Of a DNA stretch of 47,896 bases, positions 11,817 through 23,761 are shown piece by piece. The notes under the pieces were generated by a model. It was not told the origin of the DNA and made no database searches. It saw only the letters and a list, made by a program, of their open reading frames with translations. How positions within the stretch are numbered: the first letter of the stretch is position 1; each line of letters starts with the position of its first letter. Position numbers and translations under genes: made by a program. The DNA comes from Echinococcus granulosus (Eukaryota > Platyhelminthes > Cestoda > Cyclophyllidea > Taeniidae): NCBI RefSeq assembly GCF_000524195.1, contig NW_020170643.1, positions 1 through 47,896 on the forward strand, read 5' to 3'.

Positions 11817-14800
11817 ATGTCCACTACAATTCATACTACTATGGCAACTACCTCAAAAGCGTCATCACCGACGCCAGCTCGCCAAGATGCGGAGCTCTTC
11901 GACCTCACCGCTGTGGTGCGCGCGTGGGCGGTGAACGCTTTCATGGCGGCCGCCGACGGTCAGACCAGAAAGAGTGTTTGTGGGGGAAGCGGAGGAGCCA
12001 CGGGATGTCTCGAGGTTCAGATGGTGTGGGAGGATGTGGCTTGTTGGAGCGATGTCCCCATCTTCGCCGACAACCACTCTGTACGCCTGCCCAAGTCCCA
12101 TGTGCTCTTTAGCACGGCGTATCGTAACAACACCGACGGAGTGCAGGAGTATAACTTTCGCACCGATCGCTCGACCCGCTCCACTGCGGAGATTGAGATC
12201 TCCAAAGGTTTCAGTGCCCATCGAGAACTAGGCGTTAAGTTGCAAGTGAGACTTTTGATCCATTTTCCTCTTTACATCACATCCTTTATTTTCATTCGGG
12301 GTTCAATGCGGTCAGCTCACAGCCGTCCATGTCGTACATATCCAACCAATCTGGCAATTTTCATTTTAATCTTAATTGATATTATCTAGGATAACGATCC
12401 AAATAAAAGCGCAAAATCCGGTTGAGGAGATGTTAAAAGTTTTGCTGCGAATTCTAGGGTCAATCTGCATGAAAGGTTTTTAAGCTCCATAAATACAGTG
12501 TGCCGTGCCTCTGGAAGGCTATATTTATTCTCAATCTAATTGCTTGCTGCATGTCTATGTGTAGATCTGAAGCGTTCCGAGACTTCCCTGAAGACGAAAC
12601 AAGACAATGCCCTAGAAGAAGGGATTGTGCCTGCTGGCATGGCCTGGAAGCTAGCCCACTCAGGGAAGGTACAGTGGGGGAGACCTAAAGTAGTCGTTTT
12701 GCCAAAATCGAGAATTGGACAAATGGCTAGCTTATTATATATAAAACATGACATTTAGAACAGTTTCTGTTAGTTAAAAGTTACTCACTTTAGAGGGTTA
12801 AATGATTTTGATGATGACTTTGAGACATCCATTAGTGGACTTATCATTTGCTCTAGGTAGTTGATGGAAGCTTTTGACCTGAATACTGCTGTAAATGCTA
12901 AGTCCCTTCGCATGTCACTTACATCCGAAATTTTCTTTTGTCATTCCTCCAATCTAGTTCCAAATAATCTCTACTCATCTTGCCTCCGAAATCCCATTAC
13001 GCCTTCTAAGAAAGAATGGCAGAAATAAAAACTCCCAATTTCGCTTTACTTTTGATTTCCTAATTCTTTAATGAGTGCAGTATACTTCTGCAAAGAAAGC
13101 ATTACTGAGGGTGAAGATCGCAGTTTGGAAAATTTTAGCAGTGCTTTAAATCATTCCAAAATTTTTCCTAAATGCATTTCACTTTATTTCGTCGTGAAGT
13201 TACCTCATGTCCATTCGGAAAGTTTGCGTTTGCCTAATTTTACTGCCTGGAAAATTTTTCTAGACTTTTTAATGTCTACTGAGGGCTTCAGCGACTACAG
13301 TGAACATCTTTGGACCTTTCTTAGATTGTATTAAATCTCATTATATAGGCACTCACCACTTTCACGCATTTGCCGTGTAAATAAAAAAACATCTGAAAAG
13401 ACCTTCTCACACTAGTAAACAAAGGGTTTTTTGGAGTAGATGTGAAATTTGTCAGAAAAATGACTTTTGGGTGAGCAGGAATTGATAGGTGTTAGCTTTG
13501 TTGCTTCAGTAATTTTGTCACTGATCATTTTTTTCGTAGTATTCATCTCAAGATTTTGACATCAAGAATTGAGGTGGATAGCATTTGCCTAATAAAATTT
13601 ATTTTTAATTCTAATAAAATGTAAGCAAACATGCTTTACATTTAAAGTGACAGAAAAATTACACAGGTCAAATGTTGTGTTGCATGATTATATTTGTCCG
13701 CAGTTCTTTTAAAATTGTGTTTACATGCATTGCTATAACTGAGACGTCTAAATAACCCCAGTGATGTGCTGGCCTATAACGACTTAACGTCCCGCTAACA
13801 GAATTCCCAGATTCTATTTTCGAAGATATGTGTTTTTGCCCATAGAATTGTGCCAGGTTCTAAGGTCCCAAGCCAATCATGAGAGAACACATCAGTTAAA
13901 GGATCTGGTCGATATCAGCTCTGCTGTACAGACAAAAAATAAGTTGATCTACCCAAATAAATGTGTTCAGCGCCTTGTAACTTCTTTGGAGACGAAAGAA
14001 GATATAATAACTAGATAGAATACGTATTGTTGACGCATGGTAAGGCTTGGGGCTACGGGCTGGGCCTAAGGGCCAGACTGCCCGGCGGTGCAACAGCGGA
14101 GCCCCTAAGCGGCCCACTCCCAAGACTCAAAGCAAAAAAAATAATGCATATGCACCTTTAAATTAAATGATAATTTGCCCCCTGACATGACTACACTACG
14201 TTAAAATAAGAAAGCAGCTTATTAGGACAAAGCAAGTGCGTTTCCAAAGTCAGTTTTCCTTCAGACACTAAAGATATTTTAAGCTCACTCACCTATTTGA
14301 AGTGTACGGACCACGTTTTGTGAGTGAAATCTACAATTTACAAAATTTGTTCTGCCAGTAAACCAAAAAAGCTCTCTACACAGTTTGGAGAAAGACTAAG
14401 TAATTTTACAACCCCGTTGGGCGAAATTTAATTGACTGACGAGCAAAAAATGTCAAATGACCAAAGGCAGCGGGCATCATCATTCGACCAGCAGCATAAA
14501 AGGCAAAAGCACTCATAAATGCACGTGTTTTGTTTAGTGTGGTACTGTTATTCGCATATTTGATTGTATGTAAAAGCACTTACTGAAACTAATCTGAAAA
14601 ATATAACCTCCAAGAAGTTAAGTTATTTTAGCATTCTCAAATCACTGTATTTTCGGTACTATAGTCTTTTTCCATTACTTTTCTGCTAGAATGATGTTTG
14701 AATGGGCAGGTGCAATCAGCATTATCCCCCTCATGGTGTTATCTCAGAAAGCCTAGTTATAGCCTGCCATTTAATAAAAGTACACAGAGCTCTCACGATT

Positions 14801-17800
14801 GGTACAAATTCGTGAATTTGTTAAAGCCAGCGACAAACACTTCATTTGAATGCAAAGTCGAGTGAGGGCCTGCCATCACCTTACTCACTCGGACCACGCA
14901 CCTACCTGTTGGCTCGTGGAAGTGTGTACTCGATTGTCTATGATTTAACGCCCTGCATACGCTAGCGGTGCCTGTGCTATGTAACCAAAATCATCGCATA
15001 CATGTCTAACCTCTGGTTTGCTTGATTTAAGAAACCCAAGCAGAGATGTTTCATTGCGACCTAAGATTCATTGGTTTTATAAATTTACACTTGAAGTCAA
15101 TCGTTCGAGCACATATGGTGCCACCTGTTTGAGAACAATCCTTACGTCACAATGGTAGCTGACTATGAGGAAAATCAAAGAAGATACAATCCTTCCCTTA
15201 TTAGAGTAAATTCAAAGAACGATTTCTCCAATCTAACATCTGTTCTGAATCAACTTTTGGAAATACCAAAATCCACTTAAATTTGGGTCATAATTACACT
15301 AGACTAATCCACCTCATCGTTCAACATTGGGGTTTAGTGCAAGGCGGTTGAAACAGGCATTCCTAAGTGGTAGTGTATTAACAGCTACAGTGCTATAATA
15401 TTTGTGGAAAAGGTGTCTTTTACCTGGAGGTGGTAAGGGATGTCTAGAAGCTTATCCAGCCGCTGACCAACTTTAAAACATGAAAATTGAGTCAACCAAA
15501 AAAGTATCTTCTCAGACGCAAAATGACTTCTCTGATTTAAATCTATGGGAAACGATTTCTTACGTTGATACTTAAAATTCGCAAAATAAATTTGGCAGGT
15601 TGAAGTCGCATTGAGTCCTTCCTCCAACGACACCAACTTACCTAGTATTTCTGCCAACAGAAATATGACGCGAATAGCTTAGAAGTTAATAATTTAATGT
15701 TTAAGTGAAGACAGTATTTATAAAACATTGAGAGATTTGTACATATTCTCATACTTTAATTCCGGCAGCCATAATTCACTGAGATACCTTTTCTCTGGTA
15801 AAGCCAAATACCCTTTCTTACCCCTTACTTCCCTGCTTTTTTAAGTCATCCAAAGACTCCTCCAGCTTTCATGTACCACTAGTCAGCCCAAATACTTGCC
15901 CCACATCTCGGCTTAGCTTTGAGACTACACAGCAATCTTTACACAAAACTCTTTTTCCTCTATAAGGCATCAGTTAATCTACTTCTTAAGATACACATTC
16001 ATGGATACTTGGCTCAATATAGTAGACTTCAAACAATAATTTGTGCTATTAAGCGAGAGGAATGCTCTATTCTGTTAAAATAGCATAAAATTTTTAATGC
16101 TACAGTACTCACTTTTTGAGGATGTAGGGAAATCTTTGGGCTTGCGTACTAATGAATCCTTAGGATAATCTTGTAAACAGTGAGAGAAATTATGCATGCA
16201 ATTACCCTTCTCTGAGGTTTTAGCTATGTTGGGAGAGGTAGATAAAGGGATATCTTTATTTATACCTAACTTTGCAAGATTTTCGCGGAGTACATAAGTT
16301 CTATAATACTGGTGTAAAACAGACCTACAAAAGCGCGCCCCTTTGGGTGGATTGAGATGCCTTTCTTCCACTTTCAGAAAGGTCAGTTAGATTTGCAATA
16401 AGTTTTCGCTTTGATAACATTGGTGCATGTGCAGTAAAATCAATTTCTGATCACCATCTTTAAAAGTTGAATATTTTAGTTAATAATACTTAAAGTGATC
16501 TGTTATTAGGGGATTCCAAAACTTAAAAAATTAATTTGTTTAAGCCACAGGCTGTTAAATGTCCCTGTTATGCCTGCTTCTCCAAGTGACAGTAACACAA
16601 AATTAGGTACCATTGTGAAAATTGCACTGAATGGTTCATGGAATCCATGGCATTTTGACATGAAAAAACTTATTCTACCAATACTGATACATATAAATAA
16701 ACTGAAGTTCCGTCTATTTACCTGTTATTTTTCTCCTGTGCGTGAGAATATTTTGATATCAGTGTAAATAATTCGAGGCTCCGAAAGTTCCTAGTTGGTT
16801 CATGACCAGTTTGTGTGAATGTAGACAAAGTAGAACGCAATTTTTTATCAAAGGGGGTTGAAAATTCTTACAGGCATTTATTGAAATGCGTGATAGCAAT
16901 TAATCAAGGCGGACCGGAATAACCAGAGTGATTCCATAAAATCAGCCAAGCATTTGCTACAGCACAGTGGTGCACTATCTTTTGTGGAATCAGACATCAT
17001 GAGTTGCATATTTCTAATTTGTATTCAAGAAAATCAGAATGGATGAATAGGAAGACTTTATGGAAATTTGCAAGGAAAGAGGGTAAAAACATGCTAAAAA
17101 TGTATCTTCTTCACTTTTTAGCTACCAAATCAAATTTTGGAAGCAAATGCTGGATTTTCACAGGAGATATCCCTCACCAAAGCCACTCGACAATATTTAG
17201 ATGAGGAGATGTCATGGGGTATCGATACACGTGTGGAAGTCCAGCCAAAATCGGCTGCCAACGTTGAGGTTTGTAACTTAATTACTGTTGACACTGACAT
17301 GATTTTGAGGCCTAAACTGGTAATGCAGATTCAGCATAAGCTATGACATGGAAGCTAGTTAAATTTTTTACCAAAAGGTAGCAAAATCTTGTTTTTATGC
17401 AGTACAATGGACAATTCGTTCCTCATTGTCGAATAACTGTAACTACAGCTACAATGATGAAACAAGATAACGAATGGTAAAAATGTGGGGTCTGTGACTG
17501 TTTATATTTGGTCTTACAAGTAATGGCTACACTTTTAAAGATGTGATGTACTGTTGTACGACAGTGATGTATTGTAAATTTCTTCGCAAACCACTAATGA
17601 AGTAAAAATAGCTTCAGCGCTGCACTTCGCTTCTTGGTTGACTTAATCTCCTTAAAGGTCAACATCGTAGAACACCAAATGACTTGCCGTTTTGCCGTGG
17701 ACACCCGACTTCGGGGACGCATCCGAGCGGTGTGCATGGACAGCCGCAAGAATAACGCCTTCCTTATGAGCATTGAGGCCGATCTGGGTGATGTTGTGAA

Positions 17801-17978
17801 GACTTACCTAGAAAAACCTCGACCTCCCTCAGCACCAAGGTTGACGCATGTCAGAGTCGAGGGCAGTAGCACGCCTAAGACAGTTGTTATAACAACCGAG
17901 GGACGCTGTGCCTTTCGATTCGGTGTGAAACAGGAGGTTGAGGTGACTCAAGTTGTACCGCCCTATCCTCTAGGTTAA
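11817..17978 (+). CDS. aerolysin/ETX-MTX2-like beta-domain protein
   Basis: Three exons: 11817-12245, 17122-17268 and 17658-17978 (introns of 4876 and 389 bp, all GT-AG, phase 0). They give 298 aa. The N-terminal 25 residues are Ser/Thr/Ala-rich without a hydrophobic signal peptide. Residues about 25-105 form a Trp/Val-rich segment with four Cys, including CGG and CWSD. From about residue 108 the protein looks like the ETX/MTX2 (aerolysin-type) beta domain: NNTDGVQEYNFRT, TRSTAEIEI, KGF, then in exon 2 LEANAGF and EISLTK with alternating Ser/Thr, and DTRVEVQPKSAA, followed by a beta-rich C-terminal third ending in a basic/Val-rich strand. In animals such domains occur in nematode LIN-24-like proteins and other secreted or cytosolic pore-forming relatives. 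Membrane activity here is not shown by the sequence. A second in-frame ATG at 11841 has a better start context (ATGG), so the first eight residues may not be translated. The family call comes from pattern memory, not from a search. Confidence 0.6.
12566..12692 (+). repeat. interspersed repeat, copy 3 (SINE-like)
   Basis: Located inside intron 1 of the aerolysin-like gene. It shows CCGAGACTTCCCTGAAGACG, AAACAAGACAATGCCCTAG, a GGCCTGGAAGCTAGCCCAC block and a terminal GTGGGGGAGACCTAAAG, in the same order as the copies near 1.4 and 14.0 kb. It lacks the CCCGGCGG box, so it is either diverged or internally deleted. Confidence 0.5.
13960..14130 (+). repeat. interspersed repeat, copy 4 (SINE-like, fullest)
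   Basis: The most complete copy, also in intron 1 of the aerolysin-like gene. It contains CTTGTAACTTCTTTGGAGACG, AAAGAAGATATAATAACTAG, GGGGCTACGGGCTGGGCC, GGCCAG, CCCGGCGG, GCGGAGCCCCTAAGCGGCCC and CACTCCCA. The paired GGCTGGGCCTAAGGGCCAG and GGAGCCCCTAAGCGG parts can form short hairpins. The upstream 100 bases may belong to it, but they do not clearly match the other copies. Confidence 0.6.
15424..16370 (-). CDS. unrecognised gene nested in an intron (partial)
   Basis: Three phase-compatible exon-like segments on the strand opposite to the host gene: 16113-16370 (about 86 codons, donor GTGAGT), 15642-15677 (36 nt, donor GTAAGT) and 15424-15470 (47 nt, donor GTAAAA). The first contains EERHLNPPKGARFCRSVLHQ and YYRTYVLREN followed by a Ser/Lys-rich part. 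The joined short exons read as a hydrophobic then Leu/Asp-rich segment (LLAEIL, DKLLDIPYHLQ). I do not recognise the family. The YYR-YV spacing faintly recalls OSGIN-type flavoproteins, but that is not enough to name it. The 5' end is not found. A stop-terminated frame (LLIHYHLGMPVS, phase 0) follows near 15320-15375 and could be the last exon. Coding status is an inference from splice sites and phase. Confidence 0.35.
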
Positions 17979-18324
17979 AAGACGTCTCAAACCACGCCTC
18001 ATGTCTGCGCTTCCTTTCAATTAATTTCCAGTGATCTTACTAAGGAATTGAAAGCTTTGCATTAAGTTAATACCTTTTTTTTGGATTAGCATATTTGGAA
18101 ATCTTTAGTCTTGTCCATACAATGACATATGAATATACACCACGTAAATAAGGGAATCCTTGGCTATGGAGTCATCAGTGCCTACCGTAACAACTCTAAA
18201 CTGGGTCTTGGAAATTTTTTGGAGGGATTATAATTTCCCTCTGTGTATACAGCAACGAATTAGTGCATAGCATATAATGCGTTAGCAGGAGAATCTGATT
18301 TTTTCATGATTAGCTGTTATGCTC

Positions 18325-18330
18325 AATAAA
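18325..18330 (+). terminator. candidate poly(A) signal AATAAA
   Basis: This is a canonical AATAAA about 350 bp after the stop codon of the aerolysin-like gene, in an AT-rich stretch with a T/G-rich sequence following. It is the first canonical hexamer I see downstream, so it is the best candidate for the 3' end. Confidence 0.4.
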
Positions 18331-19173
18331 GTAATTATCAAAGTCCTTGGCATTGCTATGTATTGCTATGTTTTTAATGCATAATAAGTGATGCTTCATG
18401 AAAAACGATAGACTAGACACTTAAAACTGAAAAAGTTGAAGTCTCAGTTGACTTTTTTCGTAAATAGTTGATCAATTAAAAGCGGGCCTTAGACAGGCTC
18501 ATGACGTGTCGGTTTTACCCAACCTTCATTTTCTTTTAATAAGATGTAGCTTTCGATGACTGTTAATTGAACGTTCTTTACTGTCCACAAAAACCTTCCT
18601 TATCTTAGGACTTTTTGAACTGATGAAGTTGGCTTGTACATCAGGAGTTCACTAGTAATGCATTCGATATATGACAGCCATCTGAGGATTACTGGAGTGA
18701 CTAGACGCATGACTAACCCCTAAGAGTTTGGCATATTTTTGTGACTTAACACTCCATAGTGTGCATAATCAAATTGAGATTGCTTGCTACGTCATTCTTA
18801 ACTTTGAAAGCCTATAAATTACCCAACCTTGTCACCCCTGAAACACGTCAGTGATTTAAAAAAATATATCAACTAGATTTGGACAGAAACAGCAGTTCAG
18901 TTAAACAAATCTTAGTTCCTAATGGGTCTGGGGGCGTTCAATATAAGGGAACGGTAATTTGATAATCCCATTTTAGGGATTCAAAACTAGTTGTATCCTA
19001 TTTTTTAATGAGTGTCTAACTTCGGCAGAGATTAAAACCAGAGATCAGTTGTGAAACAAACAAATATTAAAAAGCCATTAGTAACATTGATAATAAAAAA
19101 TTTGTCAATACATTAAATTGACTATTTTATGATAAGAATCTAAAGCACTTAAAATCTTTTTCGCAAAAAACCA

Positions 19174-19288
19174 CTAATGGCCTTTTGCATCATTGCCACG
19201 TTGATTAGGCTTGGCATTTTGCCCATAGAAAGGCACAGGCCTTGTGATCGTCATTTTTGTACGCAAAGGGTTTGGAGCTGATAGATTC
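19174..19288 (-). CDS. candidate terminal exon of unrecognised gene
   Basis: Minus-strand open segment after an AG acceptor (CGCACCCAAG), 37 codons, then TAG. The composition is protein-like: NLSAPNPLRTKM, TITRPVPFYGQ, then a polar tail NAKPNQRGNDAKGH. The local GC content rises over exactly this stretch. No homolog comes to mind. Upstream exons would lie at higher coordinates. One possible partner is near 19790-19860 (minus), which I could not join with confidence. Confidence 0.35.
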
Positions 19289-22200
19289 CTTGGGTGCGAC
19301 ACACAAGAAATATAAATCATTTAGATATGTATAGGTTTTGCGTCCCTTTTATGAAGATCAGTCCGTTGGGGCCATAGATGGAGAAGGTTTAAGGATTTAC
19401 TTTATCCTCTTTGTTTAATATGTGCCACTTTGTACCATAGTTTATGATTCTCAAACGCCACTACTTACCTTCAACTTATCCTGTGTGTGCTGCCTAGGCT
19501 TGCTGCATTGTTAACATTACTTATGGCGGTTACCCAACTAACTGGTAAAATTTACTCCCCTCAATCTGTTAACGCTAGCAGGCAAATATAGAGTCCAATC
19601 CTAAGCCTGCCATGCAATTTTACATCTTTAAGGTGAAATAAATGCTTGCCAGTGAATCGATAGTTTGAAGGAAATACAAAGCGTGTTAAGCCTTTTTAAA
19701 CATATGAATCATGACTTACATAATGATTTAATTTAAAACGAAGAGAGACCATTCGTTTGCTTTTAAGACCTGACCCAAAATCAACACAAAAATACACATT
19801 TATTGGCGTTTTATGAGGCAGTAATTTAGGAAGATAGTATGCCTCTGCTACAAAACATATTTGCCCAATTAAGGTCAAACTCGTTCACTTACTGAGTCAT
19901 GTCCCTCCATAGACACGTTGTGGTTACTTTCTGCCTTAATCCTCCATACTAACTGACCGTTCAGCAGTGTTGATAGCCGCACTACAATAGTCATCATGTG
20001 AATAAATAATTGATGTCACTTGTTATAGTGAGAGGCGCTCTTGCGCAGAGGAGTGGTCTTCACCCTTCTAAATGCCACTGCAAATGCCAAGCTGGCAAGT
20101 CAGTAGCACGTCAACGCATTACCGATGGTGCAAAGGTCAGATAACGTCTTCCGTCTTAACCATCTCATCTCCTAACTAAAATGTGACTTGAAGGGCGTCA
20201 AAACTTTGCCAAATTTAGTAAATGATGATGTGTACGAATTTTCTGCAACAGTATTTAGTAATTATGTTTGAAGAGGTAGAGTTTTTAGTGCAGTAATTTT
20301 AAGGTATATTTAATCATAACGGAGAGAGGTAATCCGTTCATAGACTTTAAATATTCATGAAAGTAGTAATAATAATAGTTCTAAAATTTCCTTTAGATTT
20401 AGGGTGTTTCAGTAGAAACTTGGTGCGTTTATGTGTTTTGTTTTACATGATCAAAAAATCCTGGATTTTTCCCATGAGTGTTGCCAAATTTGAGCCTGTA
20501 TTTAACAGATACTACTTACCGAACCTGCTGTATGGTTTGTGCCTTTAACCTGTTCAAGGCATTCTTTTATTTGAAATCTTTTAAAGGGCAATGAAAGTTA
20601 TTTGTTTGTAAAGGTTTTTGTGATTGTTTTCCTAGGCTCTATAACTAAAGATATTCTTCTTTATTAAGGGTCTTTCTAGTAAAAAAAATATAAGAAGTCA
20701 TTGTTTAGTATGAGCACTAAGAATTTTACTGTTGAGAGACCCCAACCTTTTGCAAGTTCTTAGGCTATTCGATGATTGTCAAATTAGTTTACATCAGACT
20801 GGTGCTCATTTAATTCCACCACTATTTTTTTACGCATTAGTTGACCAACTACTCGATGTCATTTTGGTTGCAATTGAAGTTTGACTAACTACAATGAATA
20901 GACTCAATAAATTTTTTTTTAATTGGCTGAAAATACAGGTAACTGCAATGTCAACCAGCCCAAGGTAATAGTAGTTTCCTAACACTAAAGATTCCCAAAA
21001 TACTAAACTAACTCCTAGATCTATGAGGGATCCCCATGACTTAAAACCCATTCTTTTAGTTTCGTTCCACATTTAGAAACTATTTTGAAAATATCGTTTA
21101 AAACATGACACCTTACTAACTTTAATTTCCTGTTATTGAATTGAGTTGATACCCAAAAAAAGAAGTGATTTGACCTTCACTACAACTCGTACAGGGATGT
21201 GTATTGCTTCGATGAGGTTGAATAAAGCTATTACGAAGTGTAAAGTTAGATCTTGACACACTGAAATCACCAACATCCCTTGGTCATGGTCATAAGAATT
21301 AAGATTCAGGAACAAATGGGATTGAGTTCGGGGCTCCGATCTAAATGATTACTTATTGTAAAAGTAATGCAAGTAATTCCATTATATTGGTCTACTATAA
21401 TTAAAAGGCATAGAGGAATTTGGCACTGATACAAACGATTGGTTCTAGGTAGCACTGATTAATCATGATCCGCCTTCCTGGCATTAAATAGCAAAAACAT
21501 CTCCATCGTAAAATGTTAGCATTAATACTTGATCTATTACACTTAAGCCTCAGCAATCACTTAGGTCGACAATGCGTAAAAAGGAGGAAAGAAAACCGTT
21601 CGTAACTTCTACCATTGCTCCCATAATTAATCACCCATACAATGTGAGTGAGTTGCATCACTAGGATCACATCGCCGTCCTATTCATTAACAGCTAAACT
21701 CGCACCAAAGGCCATCGTGGAGGGGAAGGCAGCACTACAGGTGGCAAGTGCATTGTTTGTCTATCCGGATATGAGGCATTTCCACTTTCCACATTCCATT
21801 TACTAGCCAACTACGTGGAACAACTGAGATCAAGGTTCACAAATGCTGCATTGTGTGTTTGTATGCGTGTGTGTATGCAAGCGTAAGGTATCGTTTCTTT
21901 TTCCTGCCAAATCTGATCAGTCGCCTACACAGCACAGGCGGAGACACGAGGCACACACTGGGAGTCAGTAATTTGGGCCGGGGGAAGTGCGTATTTGGCG
22001 AAAGTGGATACACTACTTCCGGTAATGTACAGCTCCGGTCGATGGAGCGAGTCGAAAATTGCCTGCCTGATGAATGACTAATGGGACTTGCCTCTCGTGA
22101 TGAGGTATCTGAACAAGCACATCGTGATGATGTTTGAAGAATCCGAGACATCCAGTGCGCTTGTTTAGACTTCCAACATATAGGTGCCATTGAATTGGGA

Positions 22201-23548
22201 AAATCTGGTAATGGCACGACATTTGCCGACTAAAGTGGCATCGAGTAGGTGTATGTAGCCAATTTAAGTGATGTTTATATAGAGCACTAACTGTGAAGGT
22301 TTGGAAATTGTTTAACCATTTATAACAATCGAAGTTTGACAGAACCAAAGTCCTAAACCGAATTGAACTGAATATTTCAGCAATAGAAATGTGTTTTAAA
22401 CATCTTATGACAGTAAGTCAAACATCTTAATTCTTAATTTGGATAATTTGTATCTTGCCCTTGCATTCCAATTTATTTAGGATTTCGGAGTGTTCCAGTC
22501 AAATGCCGGGTTTTACCCGCTATTTACCTTCTCCTAAGGCTTCTATTCCTAACATGTTTAACCCTACAAATGAATTTAAACGGGCTTCCAAAAGACGTCT
22601 GCAATGACGTGTCAAATTTGTAACAGTTGTCCCGACCTAAACCATTTGAAGCCGCGTGTTTTATGTGCTAGCATGCCGTTTCCCCTGTGTCCGTGCGATG
22701 TCCGTGTTTCGACTGTGTGTCTGCATGGAAATCGGATACATGCATGCATCGCAAACATTTCAACACACTCTTTGCGCTTTTCGCTTCATACGCTAAGTGC
22801 AGCGTTAGTTACACTGAGTCATTATATCCCCACCGGGTCTTCTCACGACTTGACACGACTTAAATTAATGTTTCAGTAAATTAGCAATTAAAGTGCTATA
22901 CACTCGCCGGAACCGTTAACCCGCACAATAATCAGGCAGTTAGAGTAGCTTAATGGATGGATGGTAGACAGTGAAATGCCTCACTTAAAGAGCTATCCCC
23001 TCGTTAGGTCCGAGGTCGACGCCCATTTCCTACCAACGTGTAGTAGTCCTCCACCATGAGACTAGTAATGCACCGGCAGTGATTGCGATGTGGGCGTGGT
23101 CAGGGTGACGCAAAAACACCTTCGCTACGGCCCAGTGGTGCTAGCCTTCAAGTTAGTTGGCCATTGTCCTTGATGTTGAGTTAAGTCAATCACGCAGTTG
23201 AATTGTTTTAAATAGATTCAAGTTGCTGCAGGAAAGCGATGTTGTTGTACGCAATCCAGAAAACCTCATTGAGTCGATTTTGGTGCTACTCTCTAACTCT
23301 AGCATAGCCCTACTTATGATCGAGTTGCTCCCTTGTCACAGCTAAACAGAAATAAGGACGTAAAATTAGCATGTGCAAAGAAATGAATGTCATATTCTGC
23401 CCAAATGATATTCTTTTCGATGAAAGAGCGGCAGAAGAGGCTGTTGAGTTACGGCAATGCTTTTGTCCGGATCTCTTTTACCCAAGGACCTGTTTCCGCT
23501 TTCTACTTAGCACTCAATCAACCGCGATGTTCCTTGACTTTCAACTAG

Positions 23549-23761
23549 CCCTCGTTCTCCTCTGCTAACTGCACTGAAAGCACTTCCAGCCAGATAGTGA
23601 GGGAGCGTAATCTGGCCCTCTTTGTGGCTCGATATTTCATGCTTTATCGGAAACAACAGCAAAGGAAAGTGCCTTCTGCAAATCAGTGGTCGGGCAAATA
23701 TGATGCGGCAAGAAACATGTTGAGTTTTTGCACCAAGTTTGGTCGAATGATCGGTCAATGA
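23549..23761 (+). CDS. candidate terminal exon of unrecognised gene
   Basis: After a TTTCAACTAG acceptor the plus strand is open for 70 codons to TGA at 23759. The sequence is strongly protein-like: SSQIVRERNLALFVARYFML, YRKQQQRKVPSANQW and KYDAARNMLSFCTKFGRMIG. The frame is also open for about 40 codons upstream of the TAG (KERQKRLLSYGNAFVRISF). The region could therefore be one exon interrupted by a nonsense codon (a pseudogene) rather than an exon starting at 23549. I do not recognise the family. Confidence 0.35.
   Translation, partial: PSFSSANCTESTSSQIVRERNLALFVARYFMLYRKQQQRKVPSANQWSGKYDAARNMLSFCTKFGRMIGQ

Noticed and set aside
11768..12231. Overlapping alternative reading frames on both strands in the first exon of the aerolysin-like gene
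   Set aside because: They share the GC-rich exon and lack coherent protein composition. The frame starting 11817 carries the motifs and joins the downstream exons in phase.
21837..22348. Minus-strand frames of 111 and 126 codons
   Set aside because: No domain, odd composition and overlap in two frames. Probably chance frames in a GC-richer decayed element.
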